Source: Rothia sp. SD9660Na
GTDB taxonomy: Bacteria > Actinomycetota > Actinomycetes > Actinomycetales > Micrococcaceae
Length of the DNA stretch: 64,000 nt
Assembly: GCF_030064065.1 (NCBI RefSeq)
Contig: NZ_CP125946.1
Location: forward strand, 62,001 to 126,000
Reading direction: 5' to 3'
In this document: positions 58,380 through 64,000 of the stretch, piece by piece
Numbering within the stretch: the stretch's first letter is position 1
Layout: the number at the start of each line of letters is the position of its first letter
The notes under the pieces: model-generated
Seen by the model: only the letters and a program-made list of their open reading frames with translations
What the model was told of the DNA's origin: nothing
Databases searched by the model: none
Position numbers and translations under genes: made by a program

Positions 58380-59387
58380 ATGGCACCCAAAATAGGCTTC
58401 CTCTCCTTCGGCCACTACGGCGACTACCCCGGCTCCAAAACCCGCACGGGCGCTGACATGCTCCACCAGGCAATCGACCTGGCCGTCGGCGCCGAAGACA
58501 TCGGGCTAGACGGGGCCTTCTACCGCGTCCACCACTTCGCCCAGCAGCAGATGTCCCCCTTCCCCTTGCTGGCCGCCGCCGGGGCCCGCACGTCCACCAT
58601 CGAGCTGGGCACCGGCGTCATCGACATGCGCTACGAAAACCCGCTCTACATGGCAGAACAGGCCGCCATGGTCGATCTCATCGCCGGCAACGAGCGCCTA
58701 CAGCTGGGTATCTCCCGCGGGTCACCCGAAACCGTCTACAAGGGCTTTGCCCACTTCGGTTACCTGCCTGCTGAGGGCGAGGATGAGGCCGACATGGCCC
58801 GCCGTCACACCGCCCTCTTCCGCGGGGCCATCGCCGGGAAGGGCATTGCCCCGAGCGTTTCTGACCCCACCCAGCTTGACCCCATCACGCCCCAGTCACC
58901 CGGCCTGCCCCGCCGTATCTGGTGGGGTGCTGGCACCCGCGAGACAGCCCGCTGGACCGGCGAGCAGGGCATGAACCTGATGTCCTCCACCCTGCTGCTG
59001 GAAGACACCGGCGTGCCCTTCGACCAGCTGCAGGCCGAGCAGCTGCGTATCTTCAAGCAGGCATGGGCGGACGCCGGGCACGAGGGCGCCCCGCGCACCT
59101 CGGTATCGCGCTCGATTATTCCGATTATTGACGAGCAGAGTAACTACTACTTCGGCCTGCGCGCCCAGGCTGAGGGCCAGGACCAGGTCGGTATTCTGGA
59201 CGGCGCCGTCTCCCGCTTCGGCAAGAGCTACATCGGCGAGCCCGACAAAATTGCTGAAGAGCTGGCCCAGGACGAGGCCGTGGCCGAGGCAGACACCCTG
59301 CTGGTGACAATCCCCAACATGCTGGGAGTGGACTTCAACCTGCGCCAGCTGGAGGCGATCGTCCGCGATATTAAGCCCGCCCTCTAG
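58380..59387 (+). CDS. LLM-class flavin-dependent oxidoreductase
   Basis: A 335-residue bacterial-luciferase-like (F420 or FMN) oxidoreductase with a TIM-barrel fold. The N-terminal strand KIGFLSFGHYGDYPG, the AEDIGLDGAFYRVHHFAQQQ segment (substrate/cofactor residues), the IELGTGVIDMRYENPLYMAE block and LGISRGSPETVYKGFAHFGY fit the family. The gene is complete and monocistronic, flanked by hairpins on both sides. The substrate is unknown. Confidence 0.88.
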   Translation: MAPKIGFLSFGHYGDYPGSKTRTGADMLHQAIDLAVGAEDIGLDGAFYRVHHFAQQQMSPFPLLAAAGARTSTIELGTGVIDMRYENPLYMAEQAAMVDLIAGNERLQLGISRGSPETVYKGFAHFGYLPAEGEDEADMARRHTALFRGAIAGKGIAPSVSDPTQLDPITPQSPGLPRRIWWGAGTRETARWTGEQGMNLMSSTLLLEDTGVPFDQLQAEQLRIFKQAWADAGHEGAPRTSVSRSIIPIIDEQSNYYFGLRAQAEGQDQVGILDGAVSRFGKSYIGEPDKIAEELAQDEAVAEADTLLVTIPNMLGVDFNLRQLEAIVRDIKPAL

Positions 59388-59424
59388 CCCCTTCCTGCCC
59401 CGAGCAAGGGGACCTCATTTCCAA

Positions 59425-59453
59425 AAAAGGACCGCATATTATGCGGTCCTTTT
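59425..59453. terminator. Bidirectional terminator
   Basis: AAAAGGACCGCAT and ATGCGGTCCTTTT form a 13-bp perfect stem with a three-base loop between convergent genes. Confidence 0.88.
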
Positions 59454-59484
59454 GAAGTTTTGCGGTCCCCTTGAGAATGAGGAG

Positions 59485-60060
59485 TTACTTGACTCCCTCA
59501 ATCTCGGATTCAGTGACCCACTTATGGTTCTTCATGGTCATGCTACCGGCGGTGAAGTCCACCATATAAACGGTCTCATCGGTGGACGATTCAACCGTCC
59601 CCTCAGCTCCCTTCATACCGGTCATGTGCTCGGCCTCGATGGTTACGGGGGTGCCGTCGGCAAGGCGCTCACTCCCGGCGTCCGCCAGTTCTTCCTGCAC
59701 AACCCACTTGTGGTCGGTGACGGGGTCAGACCCGTCGGTGGGTGTGTAGTTCACCGAGTAGGTATAGGTCTGGTAGGCGCCCACGATGGTGGCGGCAGCC
59801 CCGTCCATACTACTCATGTGGTCAGCGGTGAGAACCACCTCGGTACCAACCGGGTAGGTGGGGTCTGATGCTTCGGCGATACCGTCAGGTGCGGGCCCGC
59901 CGTCGGCCGGGTGGTTGGCGTGATCAGCGTGGGCTGCGGCATCCGACGAGACCAGAGTCTCAGCCTCGCTTTTAGCAGTTGACTCGTTGGATCCGCAGGC
60001 AGTCAGAGCCAGCATAGATGCGGCAGCGAGGGCGAGGACGCGGGTGGGCAGGGTTTTCAT
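59485..60060 (-). CDS. DUF1541 (YdhK-like) lipoprotein of the copper operon
   Basis: A 191-residue lipoprotein with lipobox LALTAC (Cys ~22) and a His/Asp-rich linker (HADHANH). It has two DUF1541 repeats: YPVGTEVVLTADHMSSMDGA with TDHKWVVQEEL, and LADGTPVTIEAEHMTGMKGA with MKNHKWVTESEI. The Met/His-rich repeats suggest extracytoplasmic copper binding. It is the last gene after csoR-copZ-copA, 29 bases downstream of copA. The family is common in copper and metal islands of Gram-positive bacteria. Confidence 0.85.
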   Translation of the reverse strand: MKTLPTRVLALAAASMLALTACGSNESTAKSEAETLVSSDAAAHADHANHPADGGPAPDGIAEASDPTYPVGTEVVLTADHMSSMDGAAATIVGAYQTYTYSVNYTPTDGSDPVTDHKWVVQEELADAGSERLADGTPVTIEAEHMTGMKGAEGTVESSTDETVYMVDFTAGSMTMKNHKWVTESEIEGVK

Positions 60061-60089
60061 GGATGCCTCCTAAGGCGTTGGTTGGGGTG

Positions 60090-62366
60090 TTAGGTAAAGC
60101 GGAGCAGGCGGGTGGAGTTGAGCACCACGAAGACCGATGAGAAGGCCATGGCTGCTGCTGCAATCATGGGGTTGAGCAGGCCGGCTGCTGCCACCGGAAT
60201 GGCCACCGTATTGTAGGCAAAGGCCCAGAAGAGGTTGCTCTTAATGAGTCGCAGGGTTGCCCGCGAGAGTCGAATGGCTGTCGGCAGTGAGCTCAAGTTG
60301 CTGCGCACAATGGTCATGTCGGCAGCTTCCATAGCCACGTCGGTGCCCGACCCCATGGCCACGCCCACATCGGCCTTGGCCAGGGCGGCCGCGTCATTCA
60401 CACCGTCGCCTACCATGGCGACCCCTACTCCGCCCTCTTGCAGGTGGGTGATGGTGGCCAGCTTGTCGGAGGGGCTAACTCCCGCATAAACATTTGCGGG
60501 GTCAATGCCCACCCGGGCAGCTACCGCACGGGCGACGGGTTCGGCGTCCCCGGTCAGTAGAACCGGGGTGAGCCCCAGACCCGTGAGTTCTGCCAGGGCT
60601 TCGGACGCCCCCGGCTTGGGGGTATCTTGCAGGGCCAGCAGGGCCGCGGGCTGCCCATTGAGAGCAAGGACAACGGTGGTGTGCCCGGCTTCCTGCCCGG
60701 CCAGTAGGGCGTGGGTTTGGGCTTCGCTCAGCTCGATACCTTCGGCAGCCAAGAAGCTGGTCTGACCCACTAGAGCCGTGATTTCTCGGATTTCACCCGA
60801 GGAAACCTCTTCCAGCAGGGTGGCTCGCACACCCCCGCCGGGAGCTGACTCAAAGGCGGTGATTTCAGGCAGGGAGGAATCCGCTCCAGTAGCCTGGGCT
60901 GCCTGGGTGATAGCCCGGGCAAGGGGGTGCTCAGAGCGGCTCTCAGCTGCACCTGCCAGGGCCAGCAGGCGCCTCGCGTCCTGGGCTTCAAAGCCCGCAA
61001 GGGGAGTTACCGCAGCCAGGGTGAAGGCACCGGTGGTGACGGTGCCGGTCTTATCGAGCACCACGGTGCGCAGGTGCTTGGTGGACTCGAGCACCTGGGC
61101 TGAACGAATCAGAATACCCAGCTGGGAACCGCGCGAGGTGCCCGCCAGTAGGGCCGTAGGGGTAGCCAGACCCAGGGCGCAGGGGCAGGCGATGACCAGC
61201 ACCGACACGGCTGCGGTAAAGGCGGCGTTGAGGTCGCCTGTCAGCAACAACCAGCCTGCCAGGGTAGCCAGGGCCAGCCCGATGACAATCGGAACGAAAA
61301 CCGCAGAAACCCGGTCAGCCAGGCGGGCGATAGGAGCCTTAGTCGATTGGGCCTCAGCCACGGTACGGCTCATCTGAGCCAGCACGGTATCGACCCCCAC
61401 CCGGGTTGCCCGCACCGTCAGGGAACCGGACGTGTTGACGGTCGCCCCGACGACAGCGTCCCCAACTTCCACCTCAACCGGCACAGACTCACCGGTCAGC
61501 AGGGAAGTATCCACAGCAGAGCGTCCTTCAAGGACCTCGCCGTCCACCGCGATTTTCTCACCGGGGCGCACCAGAAAGATATCGCCGGGTAGCAGGTCCT
61601 TGACGGGAATCTGAACCTTCTGCTCGCCCTGCAGCACCGTGGCCGATTTAGCCCCCAGATTCAGCAGGGCCCGCAGGGCCTGGGAGGACCGCTGGGCGGT
61701 ACGGTGTTCAATGGTGCGCCCAGCCAGTAGGAAGAGGGTAATCATGGCGGCGGCATCGAAGTAGAGCATGTGGTCCATGCCGTGCCCGCCTGCGGACGCC
61801 CCGTGCCCGGCATGGGCGGTCATGGCCGGGTCCATGGCCAGCTGCCAGAGCGAAAAAGCGTAGGAGGCAACCACACCCAGAGAAATGAGGGTGTCCATGG
61901 TGAAAGAGCCGTGCCGCAGGTTAGTCCAGGCCGGGCGGTGGAAGGGCATAGCCGCCCAGGTGGCCACCGGCAGGGTCAGGGCTGCAACCACCCAGCCCCA
62001 GTGGGGGAACTGGAAGTTAGCAAACATGGATATCAGAAAGACCGGCAGGGTAAAAACAGTTGCTACCCACAGTCGCGGGGCGAGCGAATCCTGTTCCGCC
62101 TCGTCCGCCTGTTCCACGGCGTCCTGCTTGAGACTAGCCGTATACCCGGCCTTCTCAATGGTCTCAATCAGCTGCTCATCGGTGATAGAAGCAGGGGTAA
62201 CCACACGGGCAGTTTCGAGCGGCAGGTTGACCGAGGGCTCCACCCCAATTTTCTTGAGCTTGCGTTCTACCCGACCCACGCAGGACGCGCAGGTCATGCC
62301 TCCCACGTTCAGATTCACGATGCGGGTGTCACCGGTGAAAACCTCAGCGGTAGGTTGGGTTGGCAT
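60090..62366 (-). CDS. copA: Copper-exporting P1B-type ATPase
   Basis: A 758-residue Cu+ efflux ATPase. One N-terminal metal-binding domain ([20 protein letters not shown]), eight membrane helices, the actuator motif [14 protein letters not shown], the intramembrane CPC motif [20 protein letters not shown], the phosphorylation site [14 protein letters not shown], the HP motif SEHPLARAI and the hinge [20 protein letters not shown] are present. The ATG at 62366 has AGAAGG upstream; a GTG five codons earlier is less likely. It is expressed with csoR and copZ, although a 254-bp repeat separates copZ from copA. Confidence 0.95.
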   Translation of the reverse strand: MPTQPTAEVFTGDTRIVNLNVGGMTCASCVGRVERKLKKIGVEPSVNLPLETARVVTPASITDEQLIETIEKAGYTASLKQDAVEQADEAEQDSLAPRLWVATVFTLPVFLISMFANFQFPHWGWVVAALTLPVATWAAMPFHRPAWTNLRHGSFTMDTLISLGVVASYAFSLWQLAMDPAMTAHAGHGASAGGHGMDHMLYFDAAAMITLFLLAGRTIEHRTAQRSSQALRALLNLGAKSATVLQGEQKVQIPVKDLLPGDIFLVRPGEKIAVDGEVLEGRSAVDTSLLTGESVPVEVEVGDAVVGATVNTSGSLTVRATRVGVDTVLAQMSRTVAEAQSTKAPIARLADRVSAVFVPIVIGLALATLAGWLLLTGDLNAAFTAAVSVLVIACPCALGLATPTALLAGTSRGSQLGILIRSAQVLESTKHLRTVVLDKTGTVTTGAFTLAAVTPLAGFEAQDARRLLALAGAAESRSEHPLARAITQAAQATGADSSLPEITAFESAPGGGVRATLLEEVSSGEIREITALVGQTSFLAAEGIELSEAQTHALLAGQEAGHTTVVLALNGQPAALLALQDTPKPGASEALAELTGLGLTPVLLTGDAEPVARAVAARVGIDPANVYAGVSPSDKLATITHLQEGGVGVAMVGDGVNDAAALAKADVGVAMGSGTDVAMEAADMTIVRSNLSSLPTAIRLSRATLRLIKSNLFWAFAYNTVAIPVAAAGLLNPMIAAAAMAFSSVFVVLNSTRLLRFT

Positions 62367-62416
62367 GATGCCTTCTTTCACTTAGTTTGTGGTGTTTGGT
62401 GCTTATAGGTGCTTGG

Positions 62417-62670
62417 GGGGCGGACGCGCGTCTCTGCCAACTAACCATCTCGCGGGCTCGCAAGCTCGCGCGCGATTCATGCCAGCCCCAGCCAGTTGGC
62501 TGCCGACGCGCGCCCGCACCTGCGGGCGACGGAGGGCGGCTGGCGCCCAGCTGGCTCCGGGGCTGGCGTGAATTGCGACGAGCCCCCAGGCGAGGAGCAA
62601 GAGGGTCGCTGGGCAAAGCCGCCCTCCAAAGCCCGAGAAAAATGAGTTGGCAGAGACGCACGTCCGCCCC
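62417..62670. repeat. MITE-like element with 26-bp terminal inverted repeats (copy 2 of the palindromic repeat)
   Basis: The ends GGGGCGGACGCGCGTCTCTG (62417) and, inverted, GGGGCGGACGTGCGTCTCTG (62670) continue into CCAACT on both sides: a 26-bp terminal inverted repeat with one mismatch. The 254-bp interior has no coding frame of note. Its left ~90 bases (TCTCTGCCAACTAACCATCT, CGATTCATGCCAGCCCCAGC) match the element at 15141. It lies inside the copper operon, between copZ and copA. Confidence 0.75.
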
Positions 62671-62681
62671 TGTATCGGTGA

Positions 62682-62897
62682 TTAGCCGACGGGGGTGAAG
62701 CCGGCCTCTTCGATGGCGGCTGAGACGGCGGCGGTATCCAAGTCGCCGGTGTGGTTGATGGTGACGGTGGATTCGCCGCCCTTGACCACATCGACCTCTA
62801 CGCCGGTGACGTTCTCAATCTCTTCAATTTCTTCGCGCACGCTCATGGCGCAGTGGTTGCAGGTGAGACCGGTTGCCTTGACGATGGTTGCTGACAT
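62682..62897 (-). CDS. copZ: Copper chaperone
   Basis: A 71-residue heavy-metal-associated domain protein with the Cu-binding motif ATGLTCNHCAMSVREEI near residues 8-24 and the usual beta-alpha-beta-beta-alpha-beta pattern. It hands Cu+ to CopA. An AAGGAG-type site precedes the ATG. It lies 85 bases downstream of csoR. Confidence 0.93.
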   Translation of the reverse strand: MSATIVKATGLTCNHCAMSVREEIEEIENVTGVEVDVVKGGESTVTINHTGDLDTAAVSAAIEEAGFTPVG

Positions 62898-62982
62898 GGG
62901 GTTTCTCCTTATGAGGTAAGGGGCGCGGACGCCCGTACTTGGGGTGGCGGGAACTGGTTGGCTCCCTGCCGGGTTTGGGGTT

Positions 62983-63330
62983 CTAGCTCTTGACGAGACG
63001 GGTGATAGCTGCCATGGCCTCGCTGATTTTGTCGTCGAGGGGGGCGGTGTCGCCGGTGGCTTCTGCCTGGGTGGCGGCGTCGACGACGCAGTGCCGAACG
63101 TGGTCTTCTAGTAGCTGGATGGAGACGCTGTGCAGGGCCTTGTTGATGGCAGAGACTTGGGTGAGGATGTCGATGCAGTAGATGTCCTCGTCGACCATGC
63201 GCTGGATTCCGCGTACCTGCCCCTCGATGCGGCGCAGGCGCTTGAGGTAGGCGTCCTTGTCGGCGGTGTAGCCGTGCTGGTGCCCCTCGTGCGGGTTGTC
63301 CTGGTGGCTTGCGCAGTGTTCTTCGCTCAT
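62983..63330 (-). CDS. csoR: Copper-sensing repressor CsoR
   Basis: A 115-residue CsoR-family repressor. The His-rich N-terminus (HCASHQDNPHEGHQHGY) precedes the DNA-binding region YLKRLRRIEGQVRGIQRMVD. The copper ligands are complete: Cys in EDIYCIDILTQ, and His plus Cys in LEDHVRHCVVDA (His four residues before Cys). The ATG at 63330 is chosen; the longer frame reads through the operator. A perfect operator lies 12 bases upstream, so the operon is autoregulated and induced by Cu+. Confidence 0.92.
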   Translation of the reverse strand: MSEEHCASHQDNPHEGHQHGYTADKDAYLKRLRRIEGQVRGIQRMVDEDIYCIDILTQVSAINKALHSVSIQLLEDHVRHCVVDAATQAEATGDTAPLDDKISEAMAAITRLVKS

Positions 63331-63341
63331 ATCTTTAACAT

Positions 63342-63358
63342 ATACCCCCTGGGGGTAT
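63342..63358. promoter_or_regulatory. CsoR operator
   Basis: ATACCCCCTGGGGGTAT is a perfect palindrome around a central T, directly upstream of csoR. It differs from the CstR site at 17995 by one extra C/G pair, which may help keep the two regulators apart. Confidence 0.85.
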
Positions 63359-63384
63359 GTCCACAAGGGGGTTGTTTCTTGAAC

Positions 63385-63441
63385 GTAACCAAAATTTTCA
63401 TAGGTGCGGAAAAAGAACGCACTTATGAAACTTTCGATTAC
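63385..63441. repeat. 57-nt hairpin element, copy B (reverse orientation)
   Basis: Read on the minus strand it begins GTAATCGAAAGTTTCAT, has a loop starting GCGTTCTTT and ends ATGAAAATTTTGGTTAC. It has the same length, ends and loop start as copy A at 25885, with many stem differences that keep pairing. It lies between csoR and the GH15 gene. Confidence 0.75.
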
Positions 63442-63487
63442 CTTCAGCACTGCCGGACGATACTAAGCGCCCTGTTAGACTGGTTCT

Positions 63488-64000
63488 ATGGCTTCTTTCA
63501 TCGAGGATTACGCCCTGCTCTCAGACATGAATACCGGCGCGCTGGTTTCCCGCACCGGTTCCATTGACTGGTTCTGCGCCCCGCGCTTTGACTCCCGCGC
63601 GGTCTTTGCCGCCCTTCTGGGGGAGCGGGAGCACGGACGCTGGTTGCTGGCTCCCCTCGAATCGGTCAACCCCGCCCCGGTGGAGGAGATCCGCACAGAG
63701 CGTTCCTACCGCGAGAACACCTTTATTCTGCAAACCGTCTGGTTTGTGGGCGACGCGTCGGTGCGCGTCACCGAGTTTATGCCGCTTTCGGGCGGCACCA
63801 CCATTGTGCGCAACGTGGAGGGCCTGACCGGTGAGGTCACCATGTACCACGAGCTTGCCCTACGCTTTGATTACGGCAAGACGATTCCCTGGGTTACCCG
63901 CTACGAGGGGGTGGACGCCGCTGGCACCCCCGACTCGTCCGCCGACATGCTGGTGGGTATGGCCGGCCCCCACGCCCTGGTCTTCAGGGGCGATTCCCTG
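63488..64000 (+). CDS. Glycoside hydrolase family 15 protein, N-terminal part (3' end outside window)
   Basis: The first 171 codons of a GH15 glucoamylase/trehalase-like enzyme. The opening FIEDYALLSDMNTGALVSRT followed by GSIDWFCAPRFDSRAVFAAL is the standard N-terminus of the cytoplasmic actinobacterial group, some of which are trehalases. RTERSYRENTFILQTVW and VTEFMPL also match. The frame is open to the window end. TAGACT lies eight bases before the ATG, fitting a leaderless promoter. Catalytic glutamates lie downstream, outside the window. Confidence 0.9.
   Translation, partial: MASFIEDYALLSDMNTGALVSRTGSIDWFCAPRFDSRAVFAALLGEREHGRWLLAPLESVNPAPVEEIRTERSYRENTFILQTVWFVGDASVRVTEFMPLSGGTTIVRNVEGLTGEVTMYHELALRFDYGKTIPWVTRYEGVDAAGTPDSSADMLVGMAGPHALVFRGDSL

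Noticed and set aside
62400..62700. Several 60-105 codon frames in both directions within the MITE-like element
   Set aside because: They arise from palindromic GC-rich repeat DNA, contain Arg/Pro/Ala runs and have no credible starts.
1..64000. tRNA, rRNA, CRISPR arrays, prophage or complete insertion sequence
   Set aside because: No cloverleaf-like sequence, rRNA segment, repeat-spacer array, integrase or transposase reading frame was recognised on either strand, though a systematic tRNA scan could not be run.

Overview
The window is high-GC actinobacterial chromosome, most likely from the Micrococcaceae and probably Rothia or a close relative. This rests on the gene families (180-kDa-type NAD-glutamate dehydrogenase, Micrococcus/Kocuria-type putrescine oxidase, PdxS/PdxT, CsoR-family copper and sulfur sensors, an HtaA-type haem protein with a class E sortase motif), GTG/TTG starts and probable leaderless promoters. 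The genus is inference. One perfect and two near-perfect ParB parS sites suggest the origin-proximal part of the chromosome.

Layout. 1-2505 is the 3' part of an NAD-glutamate dehydrogenase. 2720-6961 holds a HipB-like regulator with a gutted hipA, a GyrI-like protein, an ArsD-like protein, a SUKH-like repetitive protein and an isolated small beta-rich protein in an AT-rich pocket. 7063-16652 is a putrescine/GABA island: a TetR regulator, putrescine oxidase, a UspA protein, an APC permease, two aldehyde dehydrogenases and GABA aminotransferase. Both transcription units are preceded by the same 19-bp inverted repeat, so the set looks like one regulon taking putrescine to succinate. 17995-19249 is a CstR/TauE reactive-sulfur module with two operators. 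19312-25584 carries a 2-oxoacid decarboxylase, an orphan antitoxin, a hydrolase, a broken VIT gene, a sucrase/ferredoxin-like protein, an S4 protein and two GNAT acetyltransferases.

25601-38200 has long hairpins, an aroE scrap, a MATE pump, an AT-rich toxin/immunity-like pair, a conserved YbjN/HSP90-like/helical-repeat operon, a nucleotidyltransferase antitoxin with a nine-residue remnant of its partner, a TetR-YhgE pair, a broken phospholipase D gene and a TPM-domain protein. 38363-45716 carries a DUF3800-like protein, pdxST, a Tat-exported GH16 enzyme, PdxR and two small membrane proteins.

45779-58244 is a gene graveyard of valine and phenylacetate catabolism: monooxygenase, mmsA, acyl-CoA synthetase, mmsB, paaI, paaK, paaZ, a thioesterase, a 3-hydroxyacyl-CoA dehydrogenase and an AraC fragment. 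Most have internal deletions, or are divergent pairs that lost both 5' ends at one point. The PaaR-like regulator, its two apparent operators and two crotonase-family enzymes survive. Inside this region sit two tandem orphan Rhs-tip cassettes, each with a glycine-rich putative toxin tip and two tiny membrane proteins, plus a frameshifted secreted phospholipase A2 next to another small membrane protein.

55522-64000 has an iron-box-controlled HtaA-like surface protein, an LLM flavin oxidoreductase, a copper operon (csoR-copZ-copA-DUF1541 lipoprotein) with a CsoR operator, and the start of a GH15 enzyme. Three kinds of small repeat run through the window: a 57-nt hairpin element (two copies with covarying stems), a MITE-like element with terminal inverted repeats, and the octamer GCGGACGC at well above the expected frequency. 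No rRNA, tRNA, CRISPR array or intact insertion sequence was recognised.
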